Shown one piece after another: positions 56,559 to 64,000 of a stretch of 64,000 nt of DNA. Each line of letters starts with the position of its first letter. Within the stretch, counting starts at the first letter, position 1. A program made the position numbers and the translations under genes. The notes beneath the pieces were generated by a model. It made no database searches, was not told the origin of the DNA, and worked only from the letters and a program-made list of their open reading frames with translations. The stretch spans positions 31,000 through 94,999 of the forward strand of contig CALXLM010000023.1 of the NCBI GenBank assembly GCA_944389195.1, in the 5' to 3' direction. Origin of the DNA: an uncultured Opitutales bacterium (GTDB lineage: Bacteria > Verrucomicrobiota > Verrucomicrobiia > Opitutales > Intestinicryptomonadaceae).

Positions 56559-56588
56559 CCCGCGCCGCCCCCGCGAGAGCGGCGCGGG
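56559..56588 (-). terminator. GC-rich hairpin after birA
   Basis: CCCGCGCCGC (56559-56568) and GCGGCGCGGG (56579-56588) are perfect 10-base complements around a ten-base loop. On the minus strand it begins five bases after the birA stop. The downstream tract is GGGGGGCTTT, with few T residues, so it may stop transcription weakly. Nothing else is seen between it and the propeller-like gene (56333-56558). Confidence 0.5.
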
Positions 56589-56592
56589 AAAA

Positions 56593-57396
56593 TCAAGGCT
56601 GCTTCCGCAAAGTGGCCTCAAGCGCGGCATAATATGACGGAGGCCCAGAGTCCACAGAAATCCCCAGACGCCCGCAATCGTCCACTCCGCAAGCGACTCC
56701 GCTCAATATCCTGCCGCCTACATCAAGGTTTATGTTTCTGCCGCGCAGCCAGTCCACTTTGTCAAACTTTGCCGAAGTGCCAACCGGTGTCGCCGCGGAC
56801 GCAGCGCGCAAAACGGATTTCGCCACAAGAGCGCATGCCCGGTTGATAGATACGCGCGTGCCGCCGCACACGCCGTCCAGCGTCTCCATCATGGAAAGCA
56901 CTTCGTTCGGATATGATTGGATTCCCCGGGGGCGGTGGCAGTTCAATCCCACCCCCACAACGGCGATTCTTTCCGAACGCGGCCTGCAAAAAAGCTCGGA
57001 AAGAATCCCCCCTATTTTGCGGCCCGTCTTGGAATATATATCGTTGGGCCATTTCAGAAAAAGCTCCGCTCCGAAAGTTTTGGAAAGCTCACCGCATATC
57101 TCCAATCCGCAGCGGACCGTAAGAGAGGAAAGAAGCGCGGAATCGGTCGGGGCAGGAACGCACACGGAAACGCACAGCGTGTCGCCTTTTGAAGAATGCC
57201 ACCTGCGCGACAGTCTTCCCCTGCCGCATGTCTGCTCGCGCGCCACCGCCAAAAACGGCGCGCGAGCGCCTTTCGAAATCATATCCGCGGCCAAAGTATT
57301 GGTGCTTTCGGTCTTCTCGACAAAAAAAAGGCCGCCCGGGAACCCCTCCTTTTCGAGTTCCAGAGACAGCAAATGTTTTTCGAGTTCTTCAGGCAT
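56593..57396 (-). CDS. birA: Biotin--[acetyl-CoA-carboxylase] ligase, single-domain form
   Basis: BirA attaches biotin to the carboxyl carrier protein of biotin-dependent carboxylases. The 267-residue product has the catalytic-domain motifs ESTNTLAAD, the biotin/ATP loop CGRGRLSRRW, FLKWPNDIYS, KIGGILSE and VGVGLNC. It ends with the small C-terminal SH3-like domain. The helix-turn-helix repressor domain of E. coli BirA is absent, so it is a ligase only. I chose the ATG at 57396; the upstream frame to 57474 is basic and unlike the family. It lies on the minus strand inside an otherwise plus-strand carbohydrate region. Confidence 0.93.
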   Translation of the reverse strand: MPEELEKHLLSLELEKEGFPGGLFFVEKTESTNTLAADMISKGARAPFLAVAREQTCGRGRLSRRWHSSKGDTLCVSVCVPAPTDSALLSSLTVRCGLEICGELSKTFGAELFLKWPNDIYSKTGRKIGGILSELFCRPRSERIAVVGVGLNCHRPRGIQSYPNEVLSMMETLDGVCGGTRVSINRACALVAKSVLRAASAATPVGTSAKFDKVDWLRGRNINLDVGGRILSGVACGVDDCGRLGISVDSGPPSYYAALEATLRKQP

Positions 57397-57481
57397 CGTG
57401 CCATTATCGCAAAAACGGCGCCGCACGGTCAAGCGCAATAAAATCCGACGCTGAGAAACGCTGTACCGGCGCAATCAAAAT

Positions 57482-57515
57482 AAAAAAACCGGCATATCAA
57501 ACGTGCCGGTTTTAA
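57482..57515 (-). terminator. Rho-independent terminator after the small basic ribosomal-type gene
   Basis: AAACCGGCA pairs with TGCCGGTTT around a nine-base loop, with a T run on the minus strand. It lies about 45 bases beyond the stop of the small basic gene and just upstream of birA. A second small hairpin (AACTGCG/CGCAGTT, about 57541-57560) overlaps the stop codon. Confidence 0.8.
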
Positions 57516-57559
57516 GATAATCTGAGCAAAAAACGCCCGCCAACTGCGCAAAACCGCAG

Positions 57560-57661
57560 TTAGCACGCCCATGTGCGCTTCTTATGACGGTTCGCCTTAG
57601 AACGCTTGGAGCGTTTGTGTTTGTTCATTTTAAGTCTGCGTTTTTTCTTCAGGTTTGCCAT
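57560..57661 (-). CDS. 33-residue basic protein of the AURKAIP1/COX24 (mS38, bS22-like) type
   Basis: The minus strand from an ATG at 57661 encodes [20 protein letters not shown] followed by [13 protein letters not shown] and a TAA. The pattern KKRRxKMxKHKRxKRxKxNRHKKR is characteristic of the AURKAIP1/COX24 C-terminal domain (mitochondrial ribosomal protein mS38), which in bacteria occurs as a tiny basic protein on the small ribosomal subunit. A good AAGGTGG site lies just before the start, and a rho-independent terminator follows. It is too short for usual gene callers and easily missed. Confidence 0.85.
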   Translation of the reverse strand: MANLKKKRRLKMNKHKRSKRSKANRHKKRTWAC

Positions 57662-57851
57662 TTTTTACCACCTTACCATTGGTTGAATATAAAGTTCCGT
57701 TTTTTAAAATCCAGACATAATCTCCGAAAAAAAGCGTTTGTAAAGCTTTTTATGAAATTAATTTTGGAATCCGATTGGACTTTTTTAAGAATAGTGTTTA
57801 CTCGCCGTTTTTTTGCCCTAAACTGCAGGCGTATTGCATAATATTGGACAA

Positions 57852-59558
57852 ATGAAAACAAAATCAATCTTATCTGGCATGATGGGAACGCTTTGCGCGG
57901 CGCTCGTATGCGCGTGCGTGTCGCAAAAGAAATCCGGGAAAGAATACGAGGCCGACATCGTCGTATACGGCGGAACCTCGGGCGCAGTCACGAGCGCGGT
58001 ACAGGCGGCAAGGGAGGGGAAAAAAGTAATCCTCGTGTCGCCCGACAAGCATCTCGGCGCAATGAGCAGCGCCGGCCTCGGATTCACAGACTCCGGCAAG
58101 GCCCACACCATCGGCGGTCTCAGCCGCGAATTTTACCATAGAATTTGGAAGGAATATCAAAATCCCGACGCTTGGAATTGGCTTAAGCGCGAAAACGACA
58201 AACTCGTCGGCCAGGGTACAAAAGCCATAAACGACAAAAACCAAACGATGTGGGTGTTCGAGCCGAAGGTAGCCGAACGAGTATTCGACAACTGGATAGC
58301 CGAAGAAAAGAACATCTCGCTTTTTCGCGAAAAACTTCTCGATAGGGAAACAGGCGTAAAAAAGAACGGGGACAAAATACTTTCCATACGGACCCTCGAC
58401 GGCGACGTATTTAAAGGCAAAATGTTCATAGACGCGACCTTTGAAGGCGACCTTATGGCCGCAGCCGGATGCACCTACCATGTCGGGCGCGAGGCAAACT
58501 CCGTTTACAATGAAAAATGGAACGGCGCCCAGCCCGGAGTTTTGCACCACGACCACTATTTTTATAAGAACGTAAGCCCATACGTCGTTCCGGGAGACCC
58601 GAAAAGCGGCCTGCTAAAGCACATAAGCGCCGCCCACCCCGGGGAAAAGGGACAGGGCGACAAAAAAGTGCAGGCATACTGCTTCCGCCTCTGCATGACA
58701 ACGATACCCGAAAACAGGCGTCCCTTCCCCAAACCCGACAACTACAACGCAGACGACTATATTCTCGCCCTGCGCGCATGGGATACAGAACGCAGAACCG
58801 ACATAATCAAGCCCGACAGAATACCCAACGGCAAAACCGACACAAACAACCAGTCCGCCTTCAGTTTCGACTTTATAGGCGGCAATTACGACTATCCCGA
58901 AGCGTCGTACGAAGAGCGCAGGAAAATCATAAAAGCACACAAAGACTACCAGCAGGGCTTTCTCTACTTTCTCGCGAACGACCCGAGGGTCGCGCCGGAA
59001 CTCAGGGCGATATTTAACACCTACGGCCTGGCAAAAGACGAATTCGTCGATTCGGACAACTGGCCCTTCAACCTCTACATAAGAGAAGCCCGCAGAATGG
59101 TCGGCGAGTATGTCATGACCGAACATGACTGCCAACGCACTGTCAATACACCCAAGTCCGTCGGCATGGGCTCATATACGCTCGATTCGCACAATATTCA
59201 AAGGTACGTCAAACCCGACGGGTTCGTCCAGAACGAAGGCGACATTGGAGTGCACCTTAAATACCCGTACAAAATCGCATACGGGGCCATCACCCCGAAA
59301 CGCGGCGAGGTTTCAAACCTTCTCGTTCCGGTGGCTTGTTCGGCGTCACATATAGCCTACGGCTCCATCAGAATGGAACCGGTGTTCATGCTTCTGGGGC
59401 ATTCTGCCGCCACCGCAGCCTCGCAGGCCATAGACCAAAACTGCGCGGTTCAAGACGTTGATTACGGCAGGCTAAGCGCAAAGCTTATCAAGGACGGACA
59501 AATCCTCGAATGCGAGCTGACAAACAAGGAGGCTGCTCGCAAAAATAAAAAGAAATAG
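57852..59558 (+). CDS. Exported FAD-dependent oxidoreductase (PF12831-type)
   Basis: The 568-residue product has an N-terminal signal region (ILSGMMGTLCAALVCACVSQ) with cysteines that might make it a lipoprotein, though the lipobox is not canonical. The FAD-binding Rossmann motif is DIVVYGGTSGAVTSAVQAA with the following KKVILVSP strand. Further blocks are SSAGLGFTDSG, FIDATFEGDLMAAAG and a C-terminal SHIAYGSIRMEPVFMLLGHSAATAA that closes the FAD site. This family (FAD_oxidored) occurs often next to glycosidases in Planctomycetes, Verrucomicrobia and Bacteroidetes; substrates are mostly unknown. The ATG at 57852 gives the best signal; an earlier in-frame start at 57834 does not. Confidence 0.88.
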   Translation: MKTKSILSGMMGTLCAALVCACVSQKKSGKEYEADIVVYGGTSGAVTSAVQAAREGKKVILVSPDKHLGAMSSAGLGFTDSGKAHTIGGLSREFYHRIWKEYQNPDAWNWLKRENDKLVGQGTKAINDKNQTMWVFEPKVAERVFDNWIAEEKNISLFREKLLDRETGVKKNGDKILSIRTLDGDVFKGKMFIDATFEGDLMAAAGCTYHVGREANSVYNEKWNGAQPGVLHHDHYFYKNVSPYVVPGDPKSGLLKHISAAHPGEKGQGDKKVQAYCFRLCMTTIPENRRPFPKPDNYNADDYILALRAWDTERRTDIIKPDRIPNGKTDTNNQSAFSFDFIGGNYDYPEASYEERRKIIKAHKDYQQGFLYFLANDPRVAPELRAIFNTYGLAKDEFVDSDNWPFNLYIREARRMVGEYVMTEHDCQRTVNTPKSVGMGSYTLDSHNIQRYVKPDGFVQNEGDIGVHLKYPYKIAYGAITPKRGEVSNLLVPVACSASHIAYGSIRMEPVFMLLGHSAATAASQAIDQNCAVQDVDYGRLSAKLIKDGQILECELTNKEAARKNKKK

Positions 59559-59655
59559 TTAAAAAATAAAAAATTTGCATGCCCTATGCCGCGCCGGATT
59601 CCCACCGACGCGGCAATTCATACCCGAAAAATCCATCTAAAAAGAGAAACAAACC

Positions 59656-62112
59656 ATGAAAAGACTAACCGCGTTGCTAATGTCAACATTTATAGCCGCC
59701 CTTTTGTGCGCCTCTGAACCGCCCCGGTTTGTATGCAGCCTCGAAAACGGGTGGAAATTTTCAAAAGGGGATTTTGACGGCGCCGAAAAGCCGGCATTCG
59801 ACGATTCGAAATGGGAACCGGTAAGTGTCCCGCATGACTGGGCCATAGGCGAACATTTCGACATGAACATCGACTACCAAATGATGAAGGTTGTTCAAGA
59901 CGGCGAAACGGAACTCCGCCTGCGCACGGGGCGCACGGGGGCCCTTCCGTGCTTCGGCATCGGCTGGTATAGGAAAGTCGTATCAATTCCCCAAGATATG
60001 GAGGGCCGAAGCGCGTTTCTCGAATTTGACGGTGCAATGAGCAATGCAAAAGTGTACGTTAACGGACATTATGCGGGAACATGGCCGTTCGGTTATGCGT
60101 CGTTCTCGCTTGACGTATCGAAATTCGTAAAATTCGGCGGAGAAAACACCATTGCGGTCAGGCTCGACAACAAGCCTCTGTCCTCAAGATGGTATTCTGG
60201 AGCGGGATTATACCGCAACGTCCGCCTCGTGTTGAAATCGCAGTCTCATATCGCGTACTGTGGGATACTGATTACCACCCCGAAAATTGAAAGCGGCAGC
60301 GCCTCGGTGGAAATATCTGCCGACGTAAAAAACCCCCAAGGCGTATCTAAAATAGCGCACAAAATATTCGCTCCCGACGGGACTTTGGCGGCATGCGCCG
60401 AGTCTGAAAATATTTTGGAAAAAATTTCCATAGTAGTAAAAAATCCAAAGCTGTGGGACATTGAGACCCCGAACCTATACCGCGTATCTACTTCGCTTTT
60501 CGACGGAAACGGAAGGGAGATCGACCGTTGCGAAACGCGTTTCGGCATACGCTCCATAGAGTTTTCGCGCAGGGACGGCTTTGTCTTAAACGGCAGGCGC
60601 GTTAAAATAAAGGGCGTGTGCATGCACCACGACCTCGGCCCGATAGGAGCGGCTGTAAACGCCCGGGCGCTGCGCCGCCAACTTGAAACGCTCAAGGAAA
60701 TGGGCTGCAATTCCATAAGGACGTCGCACAATCCGCCTTCGCCGGAGCTGCTCGACCTGTGCGACGAAATCGGCCTTACGGTGCAAGACGAGGCTTTCGA
60801 TGAATGGAAGCACCCTAAATGCGACAACGGATACCATCTGCTGTTCGACGAATGGGCCGAGAAAGACCTAACGGCCCTCATCCGGCGCGACCGCAACCAC
60901 CCCTGCGTAATAATGTGGAGCATCGGGAACGAAGTGAGCGACCAAGCCCATGCCGACGGCGGCGCAACCGCAAAATATCTTGTCTCAATCGCCCACCGGG
61001 AAGATCCGACGCGGCCGGTGACTGCAGGTTTGGACAACATTAAAGGCGCATTCAAAGTCAGCAAAATAGCCTACGAGCTCGACATCGTAGGCATAAACTA
61101 CCGTCCCCACGAATATGCGCGCCTTGCCGGGGCGTATCCGGATCTAATATTTCACGGAAGCGAAACCGCCTCTACCGTAAGCTCGCGGGGAACGTACCAC
61201 TTCCCCGTAAAGCGCGATAAAAACCCGTTTCACCAAGACTACCACGTGTCTTCATACGACATGGAAACTCCGCCGTGGGCGCAGCCTCCGGACGAAGAGT
61301 TCGCGGCGCTCGACGATACTCCCGCTTTTTTCGGTGAATACGTATGGACGGGATACGACTATCTCGGAGAACCAACCCCATACAATCCGGGAACACCGTC
61401 GCGCAGCTCTTATTTCGGCATAATCGACCTCGCCGGATTCAAGAAAGACAGGTTCTACGCATATCAGGCGCGCTGGAATCCCAACGCAAAAGTTTTGCAT
61501 ATTTTTCCGCATTGGAATTGGCCGGACAGGCTCGGGCAGCCCGTCCCCATACACTGCTACACAAACTATCCGAAAGTAGAACTCTTTGTAAACGGCAAGA
61601 GTATGGGAGCCAAATCTAAGAATCCAAAATCCTCAAATCCGTATGAAAGATACCGAATAACATGGGACAATGTCATATACCAGCCAGGAGAAATAAAGGC
61701 GGTTGCATACGGAAACGACGGAAACAAGGCGGAAGAAAAAACGATAAAAACTGCCGGAGAGCCATATACACTTGCGTTTACAGCCGACCGAAAGAGTTTT
61801 TCGCCCGATCCGAAGGATTTGATTTTTATTGAAATAGACGTCGTAGACAAGGAGGGCTCAATTTGCCCGCGCGCGGCAAGCTTTATGTTCGTCAGGGTAA
61901 GCGGTTCCGCAAGACTAAAGGCTCTATGCAACGGAGACCCCACCGACCACACCAAATTCTCGTCAAACTACATGAAGTCGTTTAACGGCAAGCTCCTCGC
62001 CGTACTCGAACCCACGGGAGTTGCCGGAAATTTTTCCATACTCGCATACGGAATGAATCTAACGCCTAAAACCGGCACGTTTAAGATTTCCGGCGAAAAA
62101 GCCGGGCGCTAA
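59656..62112 (+). CDS. Exported glycoside hydrolase family 2 enzyme (beta-galactosidase type)
   Basis: The 818-residue product has a signal peptide (ALLMSTFIAALLCAS). The GH2 layout follows: an N-terminal sugar-binding jelly roll with VSVPHDWAI and GIGWYRKVV, an immunoglobulin-like domain (about 200-300), and a TIM barrel with RVKIKGVCMHHD, NSIRTSHNPPSPELLDLCDE, the acid/base Glu426 in WSIGNEV and the nucleophile Glu503 in FHGSETAS. C-terminal beta-domains follow (PVPIHCYTNYPKVELFVNG and a last Ig-like module). It hydrolyses a beta-linked terminal sugar; galactose is the common substrate but others occur in GH2. It follows the oxidoreductase by about 95 bases and is probably co-expressed. Confidence 0.93.
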   Translation: MKRLTALLMSTFIAALLCASEPPRFVCSLENGWKFSKGDFDGAEKPAFDDSKWEPVSVPHDWAIGEHFDMNIDYQMMKVVQDGETELRLRTGRTGALPCFGIGWYRKVVSIPQDMEGRSAFLEFDGAMSNAKVYVNGHYAGTWPFGYASFSLDVSKFVKFGGENTIAVRLDNKPLSSRWYSGAGLYRNVRLVLKSQSHIAYCGILITTPKIESGSASVEISADVKNPQGVSKIAHKIFAPDGTLAACAESENILEKISIVVKNPKLWDIETPNLYRVSTSLFDGNGREIDRCETRFGIRSIEFSRRDGFVLNGRRVKIKGVCMHHDLGPIGAAVNARALRRQLETLKEMGCNSIRTSHNPPSPELLDLCDEIGLTVQDEAFDEWKHPKCDNGYHLLFDEWAEKDLTALIRRDRNHPCVIMWSIGNEVSDQAHADGGATAKYLVSIAHREDPTRPVTAGLDNIKGAFKVSKIAYELDIVGINYRPHEYARLAGAYPDLIFHGSETASTVSSRGTYHFPVKRDKNPFHQDYHVSSYDMETPPWAQPPDEEFAALDDTPAFFGEYVWTGYDYLGEPTPYNPGTPSRSSYFGIIDLAGFKKDRFYAYQARWNPNAKVLHIFPHWNWPDRLGQPVPIHCYTNYPKVELFVNGKSMGAKSKNPKSSNPYERYRITWDNVIYQPGEIKAVAYGNDGNKAEEKTIKTAGEPYTLAFTADRKSFSPDPKDLIFIEIDVVDKEGSICPRAASFMFVRVSGSARLKALCNGDPTDHTKFSSNYMKSFNGKLLAVLEPTGVAGNFSILAYGMNLTPKTGTFKISGEKAGR

Positions 62113-62512
62113 AACCTAAAAACAAAGATTCGTTTTTTTTGCGCATGCTGAGGCTGAGGCGAAAACGCGCGCGGAATACGGCATGCGCCAAAATCCGGAT
62201 ACGGCAGGCACGCACGCACGCCGGATAAAAACCCGGCACGAAAAACAATTTTTTCAGTTCCAGGCATTTTGAACCTCAACCCCGGTGCCACCGTTTCAAA
62301 GCGCCTCCGAGAATGGTGCCGCGCGAAGCCCCTGTCGGAAAAATTTTATTCCCTTAAAAAAAATCCGATTATTACATTTAGTAAAAGGCGGAATAAGCGC
62401 CATGCATTAAGCGTAATTTTTGTGTGGCAATTTGGCGGGTTTGATTGTAGTTATTTTTCCGTGCCCGCAAACGGCGCATTTACAAAAACAACAAACAATA
62501 AAAGGAATATAT
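62113..62512. other. 400-bp intergenic region with one long inverted repeat
   Basis: No gene is seen. GCGCATGC (62141-62148) and GCATGCGC (62181-62188) form a perfect 8-base inverted repeat around 32 bases just after the GH2 stop and a T run, which may be a weak terminator. The rest shows nothing I can interpret. Confidence 0.4.
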
Positions 62513-62737
62513 ATGGGACAAGGTTCAGGCGGAAACGTAATCGCCGCGCTTGCGTCGTTTTTTATACCGGGATTGGGGCAGCTGGCCCAGGGAAGACTTG
62601 TTGCAGCTGTGCTGTTTTTCATCTCGTGTTCAGTTCTATACGCGTTAAGCGCGATATTCATCATACCCATAATAATAGCGCTTCCGGTCCACATATGGTG
62701 CATTGTAAACGCCGCCCTGTTTTCGCCGAGAAAATAG
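62513..62737 (+). CDS. Small membrane protein, TM2-like
   Basis: The 74-residue product begins MGQGSGGNVIAALASFFIPG and continues LGQLAQGR, the turn typical of TM2-like small membrane proteins, with two hydrophobic segments (about 8-22 and 33-62) and a short basic end (SPRK). AAAGGA precedes the ATG by about 7 bases. The frame extends upstream to 62420, but that part is not similar and has no start signal. The function of this group is unknown. Confidence 0.7.
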   Translation: MGQGSGGNVIAALASFFIPGLGQLAQGRLVAAVLFFISCSVLYALSAIFIIPIIIALPVHIWCIVNAALFSPRK

Positions 62738-62862
62738 CGGAACGGAATGCGCTTATAACGCCGATGTAGCCCTTCAGAAAAAAATGTGCGACCACTCCGC
62801 TGACAGCTTCTCCGTTGGCTAACTTAGCGGCTACACAAAACTGGAACGGTTTTTGCGGGCTT

Positions 62863-63501
62863 TTATTCGTCAAGCGGCGTTAGGCGAACGTTGCGGAAAT
62901 GTATTTCGCCGCCTTCCGACTGGAGGGCTATAAACCCGCTCTTGTGTTTGGAACCAGTGCCCTTGTTCTGCAAGGCGCCGTTTATATAGACTGTTATGGA
63001 ACCGCCCTTGCAAATTATATCGGCATTGTTCCACTCTCCCGCTGGATTCTCGTTCGACGCACCGAAACGTTTTACCACCGGAAACTTCGGGCGTTCCGCT
63101 CCGGCAGGCAGCTTAAATTCGGAAATACTGGAACCTCCCAAAAGAACAAAATCTCCCACCCTGCCCTTCATAAGCTGGCATTCCAAAGCGTTCGGCCATA
63201 TTTTCATGGGATCCTGCACAAACAGAAATATTCCGCTGTTTACGGTCTTTACGGGATAGCGCCACTCGACGTGCAGTTTGAAATTGGAAAACTTTTCAAC
63301 CGTGCGTATATAGCCAAAAGGGTTTCCCTTTATTCTAATCTCTCCGTCTTCGGCCCAAAAAACCGTTGCCGGATCTGCATTTCCCTCCGCAAACGGCACC
63401 CAACCGTCAAGGTTTTTCCCGTTAAAAAGTTCTATTGTTTTGGCCGAAGAACCCGACGCAAAAAATACGGAGAATAAAAATAACGCAAGAAGATTTTTCA
63501 T
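62863..63501 (-). CDS. Secreted DUF1080 (3-keto-disaccharide hydrolase-type) protein
   Basis: The 212-residue product has a signal peptide (LLALFLFSVFFASGSSA) and a complete DUF1080 concanavalin-like sandwich: IELFNGKNLDGWVPF, FWAEDGEIRIKG, FKLHVEWRYP, NSGIFLFVQD, ECQLMKGRVGDFVLL, AGEWNNADIICKGGSITVYINGALQNKG and FIALQSEGGEIHFRNVRL. Some members of this family cleave the glycosidic bond of 3-keto-glycosides made by sugar oxidases. The gene is the last of the carbohydrate region, on the opposite strand, close to an exported FAD oxidoreductase and a GH2 enzyme. Confidence 0.92.
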   Translation of the reverse strand: MKNLLALFLFSVFFASGSSAKTIELFNGKNLDGWVPFAEGNADPATVFWAEDGEIRIKGNPFGYIRTVEKFSNFKLHVEWRYPVKTVNSGIFLFVQDPMKIWPNALECQLMKGRVGDFVLLGGSSISEFKLPAGAERPKFPVVKRFGASNENPAGEWNNADIICKGGSITVYINGALQNKGTGSKHKSGFIALQSEGGEIHFRNVRLTPLDE

Positions 63502-63642
63502 ATATTACAAGACAGCTTATAGATTTATGGGAATACACTATCGGTTGGCTTATGCAACACTATAAAGAAAGTCTAAAAAAACGAAAAAAGCGCTTGACGT
63601 GCCGCAATAAATCAGATGTATTCAAAACTTCAATTTTCATTT

Positions 63643-63718
63643 GGCCAGATAGCTCAGTCGGTAGAGCGGAGGACTGAAAATCCTTGTGTCCCTGGTTCGA
63701 TTCCTGGTCTGGCCACCA
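63643..63718 (+). tRNA. tRNA-Phe (GAA anticodon), CCA encoded
   Basis: A complete 76-base cloverleaf: acceptor arms GGCCAGA/TCTGGCC, D-arm GCTC...GAGC, anticodon stem GAGGA/TCCTT with loop CTGAAAA (anticodon GAA at positions 34-36), T-loop GGTTCGATTCC, discriminator A and an encoded CCA end. A rho-independent terminator follows at once. Confidence 0.98.
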
Positions 63719-63722
63719 TTTA

Positions 63723-63769
63723 AAAAAACCTCGCAGACGCCCATCTTTTAAGTTCTGCGGGGTTTTTTC
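63723..63769 (+). terminator. Rho-independent terminator after tRNA-Phe
   Basis: AACCTCGCAGA and TCTGCGGGGTT pair (one G-T wobble) around a 16-base loop, followed by six T residues. Confidence 0.85.
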
Positions 63770-63780
63770 TTTTGGCACTA

Positions 63781-63885
63781 CCAAAGGTTGTGGTATCGGG
63801 ATTTTTGGATCAATACCAAAAGTTGCGGAATGGAGGATTTTTCGCTCTACGTCAAAGGTTGTGGAATGGTGGGAAAAAAAGAGGG
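63781..63885 (+). repeat. Imperfect 35-36-bp tandem repeat, three units
   Basis: Three copies start at 63781, 63816 and 63852, each beginning (C/T)CAAA(G/A)GTTG(T/C)GG(T/A)AT. Units two and three agree best over the first 20 bases. In one frame the repeat encodes PKVAEWRIF / SKVVEWWEK. It lies just after the tRNA-Phe terminator and is too short to call a CRISPR or other known array. Confidence 0.6.
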
Positions 63886-63910
63886 CAAAGAGAATAAAAA
63901 ATGTTCTACA

Positions 63911-64000
63911 ATGCCCGATGTGTTAATCAAGGGTTATAAGATACTCAGGACGGTAAGAGTTGGTCAAGACTTTTCGCTTGCGGAAGTTGAGCATAAGCAG
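63911..64000 (+). CDS. Possible start of an unidentified gene (runs off window)
   Basis: An ATG at 63911 opens a frame of 30 codons to the window edge, beginning MPDVLIKGYKILRTVRVGQ. Its composition looks protein-like, but there is no clear ribosome site and no family is recognised from so short a piece. Confidence 0.25.
   Translation, partial: MPDVLIKGYKILRTVRVGQDFSLAEVEHKQ

Noticed and set aside
63643..63885. tRNA-Phe as attachment site of an integrative element
   Set aside because: No second copy of the tRNA 3' end and no integrase are inside the window; kept only as a possibility in the repeat finding.
63781..63885. CRISPR array
   Set aside because: Only three imperfect units without conserved repeats separated by unique spacers and no cas genes.

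Overview
The window looks like a chromosomal segment of a Gram-negative, rod-shaped, glycan-degrading bacterium. My best guess is a Verrucomicrobiota/Opitutae-type gut lineage. The basis is roughly balanced base composition, LPS synthesis by LpxI, an ExbB/ExbD motor, an outer-membrane barrel, a fused SecDF, several exported glycosidases, a DUF1080 protein and a bacterial SET-domain protein. This placement is inferred from gene content, since no rRNA marker is present. Nearly all of the window is ordinary, tightly packed chromosome. I see no phage, no insertion sequence with an intact transposase and no CRISPR array.

Layout. 0-2.1 kb: the start of hisA (running off the left edge), translationally coupled to a membrane-anchored protein with a degenerate sulfatase-modifying-factor domain. 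3.3-13.8 kb: hflX, an exported GH5 glycosidase, an exported GH78 rhamnosidase, an EamA transporter, recJ and a PHP-domain protein whose 5' end appears frameshifted. 13.9-18.7 kb: secDF and yajC, a ribbon-helix-helix regulator and a secreted Ala/Lys-rich protein. 18.9-23.7 kb: leuS, a FecR-like exported protein, lpxI and sufE in one operon. 23.8-25.6 kb: exbB-exbD-exbD. 25.7-28.2 kb: a hexapeptide-repeat acyltransferase, an ArnC-type glycosyltransferase and a stand-alone ArnA-type formyltransferase. 28.2-33.8 kb: a membrane protein, full-length purL and a beta-barrel protein. 33.9-37.1 kb: tig-clpP-clpX. 38.6-43 kb: mreB-mreC-mreD-mrdA.

43.1-52.8 kb is a plus-strand operon: dsbD, lysA, a YbgC-type thioesterase, a GT-C membrane glycosyltransferase, a large AsmA-like protein, panB and a SET-domain methyltransferase. 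From lysA onward each gene overlaps the next by 1 or 4 bases, so translation is probably coupled throughout. 53.9-63.5 kb is an accessory carbohydrate region: a large secreted protein of unknown function, an exported FAD oxidoreductase, an exported GH2 beta-galactosidase-type enzyme and a DUF1080 protein. Two housekeeping genes sit inside it: birA and a 33-residue basic protein of the AURKAIP1/mS38 (bS22-like) type. The window ends with tRNA-Phe(GAA), its terminator and a short 35-bp tandem repeat.

Four stretches lack convincing genes: about 2.1-3.35, 37.9-38.65, 52.76-53.86 and 62.1-62.5 kb. No single spectacular new system stands out. The best leads are the exported oxidoreductase/GH2/DUF1080 neighbourhood, the ArnC plus lone formyltransferase pair, the SET protein at the end of a coupled envelope operon, the FGE-like pseudoenzyme fused to a helical stalk and coupled to hisA, and the frameshifted PHP gene.
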